Assembly (NCBI GenBank): GCA_028289465.1
Contig: JANQPM010000021.1
Location: 1 to 40,117, forward strand
DNA length: 40,117 bases
Origin: Lysobacterales bacterium
Lineage (GTDB): Bacteria; Pseudomonadota; Gammaproteobacteria; Xanthomonadales; SZUA-36
Direction of reading: 5' to 3'
Shown here one piece after another: positions 18,013-27,142 of this stretch (the stretch's first letter is position 1; each line of letters begins with the position of its first letter). The notes beneath the pieces are model-generated. The model was not told where the DNA came from and made no database searches. It was given only the letters and a program-made list of their open reading frames with translations. Both the position numbers and the translations under genes were made by a program.

Positions 18013-18864
18013 TCAGGGGTTGGTCAGACGGCCAAGAAACGCTTCTACCGAATCGCGTACACCGATTTCGGTGATCAGCCGGCCGGACAAGCCGAACAAT
18101 ACCGCAGCGTGCCGCGTATCGGCATGGAATTGCAGCGTGACCGGTACATTCACCGCCTGCAGCGCTTCTGCGAGCCGGTGGCTGTTTTCGGGGTAGACAC
18201 GGGTGTCGTCCTTGCCGTGAATTAACAGTACCGGCGGATCGTCGGCGGATGCGAAGTTCACCGGCTGCGTCAGCTCGGGGTCGATACTGGGCGGAAAGAT
18301 ATCTTCCAGCTTATTGCGCAGCGGCAAAAAATCATAGGGTCCCGCGAGTCCGATCCAGCCGCAGACCTCGATGCCGGTATGGTCGAGATAGTCCGGGTTC
18401 ATTGCCAACATTGCCGCGGTATGAGCACCGGCGGAATGACCGATTAGCACCACCCGGTCACCGGCGCAGGCGCCCAGTTGCCGGCACTCGGCCAGTGCCG
18501 TCGGAATGGCTTCCGCAACATCTTCGACAAAGCTTGGAAACCGAACGTCCGGAAACAGCCGGTAATCCGGAATGGCGGTGACATAGCCCATCGCCGCCAG
18601 ACTTTCGCCGGCCCAGCGATACTGGCCGCGGTGGCCGAACTGCCAGGCGCCGCCATAGACGAATACGACCAGTGGCCGGTTTGCATGCGGACTGTCCGGC
18701 AAAAACAGGTCCAGGCGATGGCGCTCGTCCTCACCGTAGGCAATGTCCGCTGCGTAGCCGCCTTCGAAACGGGGCATCAGGGTGTTTACCGTTTGCAGCG
18801 CGGTCGCGGCGCAACCGCTGACGAGCAGCAGAACGGCGCCATAAAGCAAGTAGCGATAACTCAT
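18013..18864 (-). CDS. Alpha/beta-hydrolase lipoprotein (esterase/carboxylesterase-like)
   Basis: The 283-residue product has a lipoprotein signal: hydrophobic YLLYGAVLLL then the lipobox LVSGC with Cys18. The mature part has VFVYGGAW (an HGG-like oxyanion loop with Tyr in place of His), the nucleophile elbow GHSAG with Ser144, and IHGKDD with Asp220. His252 in ADTRHAAV is the likely third catalytic residue. This pattern fits carboxylesterases of the BD-FAE or kynurenine formamidase-like group. It should act at the inner face of the outer membrane or in the periplasm. It lies downstream of hutI on the same strand but is separated by 66 bases, so a role in histidine breakdown is not implied. 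Confidence 0.85.
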   Translation of the reverse strand: MSYRYLLYGAVLLLVSGCAATALQTVNTLMPRFEGGYAADIAYGEDERHRLDLFLPDSPHANRPLVVFVYGGAWQFGHRGQYRWAGESLAAMGYVTAIPDYRLFPDVRFPSFVEDVAEAIPTALAECRQLGACAGDRVVLIGHSAGAHTAAMLAMNPDYLDHTGIEVCGWIGLAGPYDFLPLRNKLEDIFPPSIDPELTQPVNFASADDPPVLLIHGKDDTRVYPENSHRLAEALQAVNVPVTLQFHADTRHAAVLFGLSGRLITEIGVRDSVEAFLGRLTNP

Positions 18865-18930
18865 GAGCGGTGTGCGTTGAAGTCGGGTTTTGCTTTCATA
18901 ATAGAAAGGCCGCCAGCAAAGGTGCTTGCG

Positions 18931-20154
18931 TTATAGGCTGTCGCCAGCCGGTGTACCGTCTTTGAATACTCGGGTCACCGCGTTGGCTTGTGCATGGTAC
19001 AGCCAGTGGTTAACAGAAGGGGCGCGGATCAAGGCCATATCCGCCCGGTAACCCGGCAACAGGCTGCCGATAGCGGCCTGCCTGGAAACCGCTTTTGCGG
19101 CATAGCTGGTCGCCCCCTTGAGTACTTCGGCCGGCGTCATCTGCTGGTTCAGACAGGCCAGCGTCATCGCAAACGGCAGATGGTAGCTGGGTGCCGAACC
19201 GGGATTGAAGTCGGTGGCCACCGCGACCGGAATGCCGGCGTCGATCAGCCGGCGGGCATCGAGATAGGGCTCGCGCAGATAAAGGGATGCCAGCGGCAGC
19301 GACACGGCCACCGTGCCGGCTTCGGCCAACGCCTCAATGCCGGTCTCGCTGATGCGCTCCAGATGCTCGGCGGAAACCGCACCGAGTTCGCCGGCCAGAT
19401 CGGCCGCACCGGTATGGCTGATCTGCTCTGCATGCACTTTCAACGCGAGACCGTGGTTTCGTGCGCATTGCAGAATCCGGCGGCCTTCGTCAATCGTATA
19501 GGCGCCGGCGTCGATATAGCAGTCGCAGAATTCCGCCAGTCGCCGGTCGGCGATCTGCGGTATCAGCTCCCGGCACAGCAGGTCGATATATGCCTGACGG
19601 TCTTCGGTGTATTCGGGCGGGATGATATGCGCGCCCAGAAAGGTACGGACAAGGTCGATCGGATGGGCGTGGTCGAGGTCCGCGTAGACGGTTAGCTGCT
19701 TTAGTTCGTTCTCTGTGTCCAGACCGTAGCCGGACTTGGCTTCCACCGTCGTGACGCCCAGCGCCAGCATCGCGTCCAGCGCCGTTCGGGCTTTGTTGAA
19801 CAGCGCTTTGGCCGATGATTCGCGGGTCGCTTTGACGGTGTTGCTGATTCCGCCGCCGGCCTGCGCGATTTCCAGATAGGATTTGCCCTGAATGCGCATT
19901 TCGAACTCGTCGCCGCGCCAGCCGCCGAAACACAGGTGGGTGTGGCAATCGATCAAACCCGGGACGACCAGCTGGCCTTCGGCGTCAAAGTGCGGTTCGC
20001 CGGCATACGCGCCGGGCAGTTGATCGCCGGGGCCGGCCCAGACGATTTGTTCGCCCTGCCAGACCACAGCTGCGTCGGCAATCAGTCCGATGTCCGCTTG
20101 ATCCGCCGTCGGCGGACAAGTAGCCAGTTGGCCGATGGAATGCAGGACCGGCAT
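18931..20154 (-). CDS. hutI: Imidazolonepropionase
   Basis: The 407-residue amidohydrolase hydrolyses imidazolone-5-propionate to N-formimino-L-glutamate, the third step of histidine degradation. The metal-binding HxH is in LIDCHTHLCFGGWRGDEFE (His71, His73). KVHAEQISHTGAADLA gives the next metal and substrate histidines, and VAVATDFNPGSAP the catalytic Asp. Length is normal. It starts two bases after the hutH stop and is last in the hut operon. Confidence 0.96.
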   Translation of the reverse strand: MPVLHSIGQLATCPPTADQADIGLIADAAVVWQGEQIVWAGPGDQLPGAYAGEPHFDAEGQLVVPGLIDCHTHLCFGGWRGDEFEMRIQGKSYLEIAQAGGGISNTVKATRESSAKALFNKARTALDAMLALGVTTVEAKSGYGLDTENELKQLTVYADLDHAHPIDLVRTFLGAHIIPPEYTEDRQAYIDLLCRELIPQIADRRLAEFCDCYIDAGAYTIDEGRRILQCARNHGLALKVHAEQISHTGAADLAGELGAVSAEHLERISETGIEALAEAGTVAVSLPLASLYLREPYLDARRLIDAGIPVAVATDFNPGSAPSYHLPFAMTLACLNQQMTPAEVLKGATSYAAKAVSRQAAIGSLLPGYRADMALIRAPSVNHWLYHAQANAVTRVFKDGTPAGDSL

Positions 20155-20156
20155 AT

Positions 20157-21662
20157 TTAATGCAACGCGCCGCTTTCCGCCTGAACTGCCTGAAGGAGAC
20201 GGCCTCCACGCAGCAGATCAGCGCAGATATCGAGGTCGTTGCGGACCTCATAGTCGGCTTCCACGTGCTGAATCTGCTCGCGTACCGCCGCATGGGCGGC
20301 GCGAATTCCAGCGCCGGGCTGCAGCGGCGCTCGAAAATCCAGTGCCTGCGATGCAGTCAGCAGTTCCACAGCCAGCACCCGCTCGGTATTTTTCAGTACG
20401 CCTAATAATTTCAGCGCGCTGATAGAGCCCATGCTGACATGATCTTCCTGGCCCAGGCTGGTCGGTATCGAGTCCACGCTGGCCGGGTGGCACAGCACCT
20501 TGTTTTCGGAGACCAGTGCGGCAGCGGTGTATTGGGGAATCATAAAGCCGGAATTCACGCCGGTGTCGCGCATCAGCAGTTTGGGCAGGCCATCGTGGCC
20601 TTCCAGCAGCAAATAGGTGCGGCGCTCTGAGATACTGGCCAGTTCGGCAATGGCAATCGCGGCGTAGTCCAGCGCCAGGGCCAAGGGCTGCCCGTGAAAA
20701 TTGCCGCCGCTGATGATATCGGCATCATCGAATACCAGCGGATTGTCGGTCACCGAATTGAGTTCGCGTTCAACGACGTCGATCGCGTGATCGATCGCAT
20801 CGCGGCTGGCGCCATGCACCTGTGGGACGCACCGCAGGCAGTACGGGTCCTGGACTTTTCCGCAGTCGCGATGCGATTTGAGAATCTCGCTGTGCTGCAA
20901 AAGCAGCCGGATATTGGCCGCGACCAGTTGCTGTCCCGGGTGCGGACGAATGGCATGAATTCGCTCGTCCATCGGCGCGGCGCTGCCTTGCAGTGCCTCC
21001 AAGCTCATCGCAGCCAGAATGTCCGCGGCAATTCTCAGGTCCAGCGCGCGGTGCAGAACATGCGCACCGTAGGCTGCCATCAACTGCGTGCCGTTGATTA
21101 ACGCCAGTCCGTCTTTAGCTTGTAAATCAATGGCTTGCAGACCTGCATTGGCCAGTGCCGTGGCTGCGGGTACGAAACCGTCGTTGTTGTCGTTCCAGAC
21201 TTCCCCGCGGCCGATCAGCGGCAGGCACAGATGCGCCAGTGGTGCGAGATCGCCCGACGCACCGACGCTGCCGCGGCTCGGGACTCTCGGGGTAATGGCA
21301 TGGCGATCGAAAGCCAGCAACTGCTGGAAGGTCTCCAGGCTGATCCCGGAATAACCCAGCCCCAGAGAATGAATTTTCAGCTGCAGCATCAGGCGCGTAA
21401 TGTCCGGCGGCACCGGATCGCCGACTCCACAGGCATGGCTGAGCAGTATATTGGTCTGCAGCCGTACCAGTTCATCGGTGTCGATGCGCTTGTTGGCGAG
21501 TGCGCCAAAGCCGGTATTGATGCCGTAGTGGGCGTCGCCATCGTTCAACGCTTTAAGTACCACCTCGCGGGCCTGGATGACCCCGGCCGGCTGTTCGTTC
21601 AAACTGTCCAGGCTGCAGCGCAGATCTTGATACAGGCTGGCGATGCGAATCGCGTGGCTCAT
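20157..21662 (-). CDS. hutH: Histidine ammonia-lyase
   Basis: The 501-residue enzyme converts L-histidine to urocanate and ammonia. The Ala-Ser-Gly triad that cyclises to the MIO cofactor is present at 135-137 in GSVGASGDLAPLAHLCLPLI. Other family blocks are HYGINTGFGALANKRI near residue 45 and VQDPYCLRCVPQVHGASRD. The length fits the family (about 505-510). It starts six bases after hutU. Confidence 0.97.
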   Translation of the reverse strand: MSHAIRIASLYQDLRCSLDSLNEQPAGVIQAREVVLKALNDGDAHYGINTGFGALANKRIDTDELVRLQTNILLSHACGVGDPVPPDITRLMLQLKIHSLGLGYSGISLETFQQLLAFDRHAITPRVPSRGSVGASGDLAPLAHLCLPLIGRGEVWNDNNDGFVPAATALANAGLQAIDLQAKDGLALINGTQLMAAYGAHVLHRALDLRIAADILAAMSLEALQGSAAPMDERIHAIRPHPGQQLVAANIRLLLQHSEILKSHRDCGKVQDPYCLRCVPQVHGASRDAIDHAIDVVERELNSVTDNPLVFDDADIISGGNFHGQPLALALDYAAIAIAELASISERRTYLLLEGHDGLPKLLMRDTGVNSGFMIPQYTAAALVSENKVLCHPASVDSIPTSLGQEDHVSMGSISALKLLGVLKNTERVLAVELLTASQALDFRAPLQPGAGIRAAHAAVREQIQHVEADYEVRNDLDICADLLRGGRLLQAVQAESGALH

Positions 21663-21668
21663 CGACAG

Positions 21669-23327
21669 CTACCCGTTGATCATCGGCAGATCGACGCCAC
21701 GCTCGTTGGCCGTGTCGACCGCGTCCTGATAACCAGCATCCGCATGGCGCATCACGCCGGTGCCGGGGTCCGCGGTCAGTACGCGCTGCAGCCGGCGGTC
21801 GGCCATTCCGGTACCATCGGCCACACAGACCATGCCGGCGTGCAGGGAATAGCCGATGCCGACACCGCCGCCGTGGTGCAGGGACACCCAGCTCGCCCCG
21901 CAGGCGGTGTTCAGCATCGCATTGAGCAGCGGCCAGTCGGCAATCGCGTCGCTGCCGTCCAGCATGGCTTCGGTTTCCCGGTTCGGAGACGCGACTGAAC
22001 CGGTATCCAGATGATCGCGTCCAATGACGATCGGCGCGTCGACCTTGCCTTTCTTGACCAGCCAGTTGAATTTTTCGCCGGCCAGCGCCCGCTCGCCGTA
22101 TTCCAGCCAGCAGATTCGCGCCGGCAGGCCCTGAAAATGAATCTGCCGGCGTGCTTTTTCGATCCAGCGACGCAGGCCCTGTTTTTCAGGAAAGAGTTCC
22201 AGTATGGCCTCGTCGGTCACGGCGATATCGTTCGGGTTGCCGGACAATGCCGCCCAGCGGAACGGTCCCGCACCGCGGCAGAACAGCGGCCGGATATAGG
22301 CCGGAACGAAGCCCGGAAAGTCGAACGCATCCGACATTCCGCGGTGGTCGGCGACCTGGCCGCGCAAGTTATTGCCGTAATCGAAGCACACCGCACCGCG
22401 AGCTTGCAGGTCCAGTATGGCCCGAACGTGCGAAACCATGGAATCCAGGACTTTGTTGTCGTACATCTGCGGGTTCGATTGTCTCAGTACATCGGCGTCG
22501 TCCAGCGAATAGCCGGCCGGAATATAGCCGTGTCGCAGATCGTGCGCCGAGGTCTGATCGGTAATGATATCCGGCACGATATCGCGCCTGAGTAGTTCTG
22601 GCATCACTTCCGCGATATTGCCCAGCAGGCCTACGGATAACGGCTCATCGCTCTGGTCGAGCAGTTCCAGCGCGTCGTCCAGCGAGTCGGCCCGGCGGTC
22701 GCAGTAGCCGGTTTCCACCCGCCGTTGAATACGCCACGGATCGACTTCCACTGCCAGGCATTTGCCGTCGTTCATGGTCACCGCCAGCGGCTGGGCGCCG
22801 CCCATGCCGCCGAGACCGGCAGTTACCGTGAGCGTGCCGCGCAGTGATCCGCCGAATTTCTGGCGCGCGCATTCGGCAAAGGTCTCGTAGGTTCCCTGCA
22901 CGATGCCCTGCGAGCCGATATAAATCCACGAACCGGCGGTCATCTGGCCGTACATCGTCAAGCCTTTGGCTTCCAGATCGCGGAATACATCCCAGTTGCC
23001 CCAGCGCGGTACCAGATTGGCATTGGCGATCAGCACCCTGGGTGCTTCTTCGTGGGTTTGGAATACGCCGACCGGCTTGCCGCTTTGTACCAGCAGTGTT
23101 TGGTCGTTTTCCAGGCGCTGCAGGGTAGTTATCATTTGCCGGTAGCAATCCCAGTTGCGCGCAGCCTTTCCGGTTCCGCCGTAGACGATTAAATCGTCCG
23201 GCTTTTCCGCAACTTCCGGGTCCAGGTTGTTCATCAGCATGCGCATGGCCGCTTCCTGGTGCCAGCCGACGCAGCTTAACCGGGAACCATGTGGGGCCTT
23301 GATTTGTCTGTCTACTGAACTCATCAT
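21669..23327 (-). CDS. hutU: Urocanate hydratase
   Basis: The enzyme turns urocanate into imidazolone propionate with tightly bound NAD. The start at 23327 reads [15 protein letters not shown]; the second ATG at 23324 is equally possible. A frame open from 23477 runs into the dsbB promoter area and lacks family similarity, so it is rejected. The 552-residue product has [15 protein letters not shown], the glycine-rich [13 protein letters not shown], and [17 protein letters not shown], whose Cys matches the essential cysteine of the family. First gene of hutU-hutH-hutI. Confidence 0.96.
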   Translation of the reverse strand: MMSSVDRQIKAPHGSRLSCVGWHQEAAMRMLMNNLDPEVAEKPDDLIVYGGTGKAARNWDCYRQMITTLQRLENDQTLLVQSGKPVGVFQTHEEAPRVLIANANLVPRWGNWDVFRDLEAKGLTMYGQMTAGSWIYIGSQGIVQGTYETFAECARQKFGGSLRGTLTVTAGLGGMGGAQPLAVTMNDGKCLAVEVDPWRIQRRVETGYCDRRADSLDDALELLDQSDEPLSVGLLGNIAEVMPELLRRDIVPDIITDQTSAHDLRHGYIPAGYSLDDADVLRQSNPQMYDNKVLDSMVSHVRAILDLQARGAVCFDYGNNLRGQVADHRGMSDAFDFPGFVPAYIRPLFCRGAGPFRWAALSGNPNDIAVTDEAILELFPEKQGLRRWIEKARRQIHFQGLPARICWLEYGERALAGEKFNWLVKKGKVDAPIVIGRDHLDTGSVASPNRETEAMLDGSDAIADWPLLNAMLNTACGASWVSLHHGGGVGIGYSLHAGMVCVADGTGMADRRLQRVLTADPGTGVMRHADAGYQDAVDTANERGVDLPMING

Positions 23328-23357
23328 CACTAGGTTCGTGTTGCTTGGTGTGAAGCG

Positions 23358-23363
23358 ATTATA
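23358..23363 (-). promoter_or_regulatory. Candidate -10 of the hut operon, overlapping a -10-like site for dsbB
   Basis: The 82-base gap between the divergent hutU and dsbB starts holds gattataaatgg. On the minus strand this reads TATAAT (23363-23358); on the plus strand TATAAA (23360-23365). Neither has a strong -35 at the right distance. The overlap would make the two promoters compete. No clear HutC palindrome is visible. Confidence 0.35.
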
Positions 23364-23409
23364 AATGGCCGGAGACACCCTGGCACGCATTACAGGAAAA
23401 GGAATCGCT

Positions 23410-23907
23410 ATGTCCGGTTTAACGCCGAGAAAATGGTTTTTGACGGTTTTTGTGGTTTGCGCCGCGTTGCTGGGCATTGCGGTTTTCTATTTTCAGAACC
23501 GGCTTCAGATGTATCCCTGCCCGCTGTGCATCTTTCAGCGTGTGGCCTTTGTCGCGATGGGGCTGATCGCGCTGCTTGCCGCACTGCACAATCCGGCCCG
23601 TGCAGGCCGAATCGTTTACGGCTTGCTGATCGCGCTAAGCGCAGCGCTGGGTGCGGTGGTTGCCGGTCGTCATGTCTGGCTGCAGAATCTGCCGCCGGAC
23701 CAGGTACCGGCCTGTGGCCCCGGCCTGGACTATATGATGGAGAATTTTCCGTTTCTGCAGGCTCTGGAGATGGTTTTCAAGGGCTCGGGTTCCTGTGCCG
23801 AAGTGAGCTGGAATTTTCTCGGCCTCAGCATGCCCGGATGGACATTGGTCTGGTATCTTGGGCTGGCAGCCGTTACGCTGTGGGTCTCATTTCGCCGTCG
23901 TGCGTAA
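23410..23907 (+). CDS. dsbB: Disulfide bond formation protein B
   Basis: The start at 23410 ([14 protein letters not shown]) follows AAAAGGAATCGCT; a start at 23365 is unlikely. The 165-residue inner-membrane protein has four membrane segments. The quinone-linked pair is in [11 protein letters not shown] (Cys37, Cys40) and the second periplasmic pair is Cys102 ([11 protein letters not shown]) and Cys129 (GSGSCAE). DsbB reoxidises DsbA and passes electrons to quinone. It is followed after 17 bases by the DAHP synthase gene. Confidence 0.95.
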   Translation: MSGLTPRKWFLTVFVVCAALLGIAVFYFQNRLQMYPCPLCIFQRVAFVAMGLIALLAALHNPARAGRIVYGLLIALSAALGAVVAGRHVWLQNLPPDQVPACGPGLDYMMENFPFLQALEMVFKGSGSCAEVSWNFLGLSMPGWTLVWYLGLAAVTLWVSFRRRA

Positions 23908-23924
23908 GCAGTGTAGATAGAGTG

Positions 23925-25298
23925 ATGAAAGAACCGGTACAAGAAGTCTTGCTGGCGGAAGATTGGAGCTCCGATTCGTGGCAGCAAAAGCCGGCTGCGC
24001 AGCAGGCCAGTTATCCCGATATGTCGGCTCTCGAGGAGACGCTGGAGCAGCTGGCTGCACTGCCGCCGCTGGTCACTTCGTGGGAGATCAATAATCTGCG
24101 CAGCCAGATCGCGGATGCGCAGCAGGGCCGGCGGTTTTTGCTGCAGGGCGGCGATTGCGCCGAGAGTTTCGTGGAATGCACCTCCGAGGTGATCACCAAC
24201 CGCCTGAAAGTGCTGCTGCAGATGAGCCTTGTGCTGCTGCACGGGCTGCAGATGCCGGTGATTCGAATCGGCCGTTTTGCCGGTCAGTACGCCAAGCCGC
24301 GCTCGTCGAATATGGAAACCCGGGATGGCGTGGCGCTGCCCAGCTACCGCGGCGATTTGATTAACGGTCCGGCGTTTACCGCAGCCAGCCGCGAACCGGA
24401 TCCGGTGCGACTGCTGCGCGGGCACGCCAGATCGGCGCTGACCATGAACTTCGTCAGAGCGCTGGTCGACGGCGGCTTCGCGGATCTGCACCATCCGGAA
24501 TACTGGAATCTGAGCTGGGTCGAGCATTCGCCGCTGGCCGAGGAATTCCAGCGGCTGGCCGACGAAATCGGCCAGTCGGTGCGGTTTATGGAAACCATTA
24601 CGCAGAAGAATGTCGGAAACCTGCGTCGTGTGGATTTCTATACCTCGCACGAAGCCCTGCACCTGCATTACGAGCAGGCACTGACCCGCCAGGTACCGCG
24701 GCAGTGGGGCTGGTATAACCTGTCCACGCATTTTCCGTGGATCGGTATGCGAACGGCGGATATCGCAGGTGCGCACGTCGAATATTTTCGCGGCGTTCGC
24801 AATCCGATGGGAATAAAAATCGGCCCGGCGATGACCGCGGACTGGCTGCGCCACCTGATCCGTACCCTGAACCCCGGCAACGAGCCCGGCCGGTTGGTGC
24901 TGATTCACCGTATGGGCGCCGAACAAATCGGCGATCATCTGCCGCGTCTGATCGAAGCTGTGCGTTCCACCGACAGCCCGGTGCTGTGGATTTGCGATCC
25001 GATGCACGGCAATACCGAAACCACCGAAGACGGCATAAAGACCCGGCGTTTTCGCAATATACAGAGCGAACTGGAACAAGCTTTCGATATTCATGCCCGC
25101 TGCGGATCCCGCCTGGGCGGAGCCCATCTGGAACTGACCGGCGAAGACGTGACCGAATGCACCGGCGGTGCGAGAGACCTGTCAGACCAGGACCTGAAAC
25201 GTGCCTATAAATCCACTGTGGATCCACGTCTGAACTACGAACAGGCTTTGGAGCTGGCGATGCTCATCGTACGCAAGCAGCGCGCCCTGGAAAATTAA
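23925..25298 (+). CDS. Class II 3-deoxy-7-phosphoheptulonate (DAHP) synthase
   Basis: The 457-residue enzyme condenses phosphoenolpyruvate and erythrose 4-phosphate, the first step of the shikimate pathway. It is the plant-type or class II form (PF01474 family): GRRFLLQGGDCAESFVECTS, RIGRFAGQYAKPRSS, and LIHRMGAEQIGDHLPRLIEA with WICDPMHGNTE are diagnostic. Start ATG 23925 gives MKEPVQEVLL; the frame is open further upstream inside dsbB. Length is normal for class II. Its stop overlaps the convergent glycosyltransferase stop by four bases. Confidence 0.95.
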   Translation: MKEPVQEVLLAEDWSSDSWQQKPAAQQASYPDMSALEETLEQLAALPPLVTSWEINNLRSQIADAQQGRRFLLQGGDCAESFVECTSEVITNRLKVLLQMSLVLLHGLQMPVIRIGRFAGQYAKPRSSNMETRDGVALPSYRGDLINGPAFTAASREPDPVRLLRGHARSALTMNFVRALVDGGFADLHHPEYWNLSWVEHSPLAEEFQRLADEIGQSVRFMETITQKNVGNLRRVDFYTSHEALHLHYEQALTRQVPRQWGWYNLSTHFPWIGMRTADIAGAHVEYFRGVRNPMGIKIGPAMTADWLRHLIRTLNPGNEPGRLVLIHRMGAEQIGDHLPRLIEAVRSTDSPVLWICDPMHGNTETTEDGIKTRRFRNIQSELEQAFDIHARCGSRLGGAHLELTGEDVTECTGGARDLSDQDLKRAYKSTVDPRLNYEQALELAMLIVRKQRALEN

Positions 25299-26122
25299 GC
25301 GGTATCAGTCAGTTTGACGGTTTCCAGGAAGTCGTTGAATCCGGCCTGATCCAGATTCAATGCCGCCGGCGGCGGTTCATCGGGCAAATCCCGGGTGCGC
25401 GCCAGCGAGCGCTCAAATGCGATAACCTGATTGCACTCGCGCAGATAGTCATGCACCAGGAGGCGTGAGCGCTGATTTTCGTGCTGCCGCAACCCGGCCA
25501 GCAGGGTGTCCACGGTATACAATCGGCTGAAACGGAAGAAACGCACCCAGAGTTCGAAATCGCCGGCCAGCGTCAGGCCGGTATTGATTATTCCGCCGGC
25601 TGTCTCCCACAAGCTTCGGCGCCAGAACGTACTTTCCTGCTGTATGCACCCGTTGCCGGTGGCCAGGCGCTGAAACGCTTCGTTGCGATTCCAGCGTATC
25701 AACTGGCGGCTGGCCCCGAGATAATTGCCGCTTTCGTCCCAGAAGGAATGGCGCCCGGTAATCCAGTCTGCATGAGGGTGGCGGGTGAACAGCCAGGCCA
25801 GCTTGAACAGCGAGTTTTCATGGTGCTTGTCGTCCGCGTTGCACCAACCCATGATGGTTCCGGTCGTTCGATTCAGCCCCTCGTTGACCGCGAAATACTG
25901 CCCGCCGTCCTTACCGGTTCGATGCCAGGTCAGGTATTTGGCGTAGCGCTTGATTATGGCTACCGAATGATCGCGGCTGCCGCCATCCAGAATGAGGTAT
26001 TCGAGTTTCGGATACCCCTGGTCCAGCAGGCTCTCGATACAGTCGCGCAAGTACGCCCCCTGGTTCAGTGACGGGGTGACGATACTGATTGTCGGCAGGC
26101 TGGTCTGTTTCACGCCGCTCAT
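25295..26122 (-). CDS. Family 2 glycosyltransferase
   Basis: The 275-residue protein has the GT-A fold start PTISIVTPSLNQGAYLRDCI, the nucleotide-binding LEYLILDGGSRDHS, the metal-binding NADDKH, and ESTFWRRSLWE. No membrane segments are seen, so it is a cytoplasmic or membrane-associated transferase of unknown sugar and acceptor. The ATG at 26122 is preferred over a TTG at 26158, which has no ribosome binding site. It is convergent with the DAHP synthase gene (4-base overlap) and divergent from the Sel1-repeat gene. Confidence 0.88.
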   Translation of the reverse strand: MSGVKQTSLPTISIVTPSLNQGAYLRDCIESLLDQGYPKLEYLILDGGSRDHSVAIIKRYAKYLTWHRTGKDGGQYFAVNEGLNRTTGTIMGWCNADDKHHENSLFKLAWLFTRHPHADWITGRHSFWDESGNYLGASRQLIRWNRNEAFQRLATGNGCIQQESTFWRRSLWETAGGIINTGLTLAGDFELWVRFFRFSRLYTVDTLLAGLRQHENQRSRLLVHDYLRECNQVIAFERSLARTRDLPDEPPPAALNLDQAGFNDFLETVKLTDTA

Positions 26123-26163
26123 GGGCTTCAAGGTAAAACGAGTCGGGAAATGGGTCAACCGGC

Positions 26164-26193
26164 TTGCAACTGACCCTGAAGTTTGTCTAGACT
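26164..26193 (+). promoter_or_regulatory. Candidate promoter of the Sel1-repeat gene
   Basis: TTGCAA (26164-26169) and TAGACT (26188-26193) are separated by 18 bases, about 60 bases before the start codon. The GGGAGGTG ribosome binding site lies just before ATG 26254. Confidence 0.4.
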
Positions 26194-26253
26194 AAGTATG
26201 AAGCCTTTCGTAGTGGATATTCGGAATCGAGCTCTGGGAGCGGGAGGTGTCCG

Positions 26254-26739
26254 ATGAAACGGCTGATGCTTATTTCGTTGCTAGTTGCGTGCTGCGGCAC
26301 CGTGCTGGCGGCTACCCCCGGAATGAAGCGTTTCTCTACGCATATGTATTTCACCGAGCATGCCCAGTTGCGCCATCAGGCTGAGCAGGGCGATGCCCAA
26401 TCGCAGTTTGACTTGGCCTGGCTGTACTATATCCCGGATGAAGAATTGCGCCTGAACGGCGTTCCGCACAGCTACAACATGGCCGCGCGATGGTACCGTA
26501 AAGCCGCCGAGCAGGGCCATACGCTGGCCCAATTCAATATGGGTGTGATGTACCTGAAAGGCCAGGGCGTCAGCAGGAACGGTACCGACGCCTATACCTG
26601 GTTCAGCCTGGCCGCCGACAACGGCCATTCGGAGAGCCAGCGAATCCTGCCGATACTGGGCAATGTGATCGGCACCGATGCGGTGGCGGTAGCGGAAAAC
26701 CAAAAGGAACTGCTGACGCGGCATCCGGTCCGCAAATAG
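26254..26739 (+). CDS. Small secreted Sel1-repeat protein
   Basis: The 161-residue product has a signal peptide (MKRLMLISLLVACCGTVLAA, likely cleaved near residue 20) and two Sel1-like repeats: AEQGDAQSQFDLAWLYY and AEQGHTLAQFNMGVMYLKGQ with AYTWFSLAADNGHSESQ. Sel1 repeats form alpha-solenoids for protein contacts. It is expected in the periplasm. The partner is unknown. It is a single-gene transcript with its own terminator. Confidence 0.85.
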   Translation: MKRLMLISLLVACCGTVLAATPGMKRFSTHMYFTEHAQLRHQAEQGDAQSQFDLAWLYYIPDEELRLNGVPHSYNMAARWYRKAAEQGHTLAQFNMGVMYLKGQGVSRNGTDAYTWFSLAADNGHSESQRILPILGNVIGTDAVAVAENQKELLTRHPVRK

Positions 26740-26805
26740 GTTGTAGACGCAAATAAGCAGTAACCAATACGACGAACTATTGGCTTCGAGTTCGTTTTCG
26801 CTGAC

Positions 26806-26829
26806 AGCCGGGCTATGCCCGGCTTTCTC
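26806..26829 (+). terminator. Rho-independent terminator after the Sel1-repeat gene
   Basis: agccgggc (26806-26813), loop tat, gcccggct (26817-26824), then ttctc. The eight-pair GC-rich stem with a three-base loop is a good intrinsic terminator, though the T-run is short. Confidence 0.75.
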
Positions 26830-26871
26830 ATAGCCGCCGCAAAACGCTTCTGGCGGCGCCGTTAAACATCC

Positions 26872-26934
26872 GTAGGAGCGCCTTTGGGTGCGATGGTCGG
26901 GTTATTTGATATTCGCGCCTAAAGGCGCTCCTAC
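26872..26934. repeat. REP doublet A (REPIN-like)
   Basis: gtaggagcgccttt at 26872-26885 is inverted exactly at 26921-26934. Each half starts with the GTAG tetranucleotide and a gcgcct..ggcgc palindrome typical of REP sequences handled by RAYT transposases. The 403-base gap 26740-27142 holds a terminator, this doublet, a divergent two-hairpin repeat and the peptidase leader. Confidence 0.75.
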
Positions 26935-26971
26935 AGATTGCGGTTTCTTCAAGTGGTCGTATTCTTTATGC

Positions 26972-27020
26972 GAAGGCGCTGACTTCACTGACACCGGTTT
27001 CGGCGAGCCGCCTACGGCTT
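26972..27020 (+). repeat. Two-hairpin repeat, divergent copy
   Basis: gaaggcgctgacttcac and the following cggcgagccgcctacggc resemble the better preserved copies at 34055-34122 and 35592-35660. It keeps the position just downstream of a REP doublet, as does the copy at 34055. The hairpin agccg-ccta-cggct is intact. Similarity is partial. Confidence 0.4.
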
Positions 27021-27023
27021 CGG

Positions 27024-27093
27024 TATAATCCGCGGCTTGGAGCCGAAGACAGTCGGTTCGACACGACTGGCAATGTCTGTTGTCTTCGGTTTT
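27024..27093 (+). promoter_or_regulatory. Promoter-like site and leader hairpin before the M61 peptidase
   Basis: TATAAT at 27024-27029 has no strong -35. It is followed by ccgaagaca (27043-27051), paired with tgtcttcgg (27081-27089) and ending in TTTT (27090-27093). Inside it, agtcg (27051-27055) can pair with cgact (27064-27068). The fold looks like a terminator or attenuator in the 5' leader of the peptidase gene. Confidence 0.4.
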
Positions 27094-27142
27094 GCCCGTC
27101 CGGCGAAATGCCGAGTTTAGGTATACAAATATAGGGACCACT

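Noticed and set aside
21135..21998. 287-codon plus-strand open frame across hutH and hutU
   Set aside because: Antisense to two clearly identified enzymes; no recognisable domain.
27041..27093. tRNA-like segment with ggttcgacac
   Set aside because: It lacks an acceptor stem, a D arm and an anticodon arm in the right order; better read as a leader hairpin.
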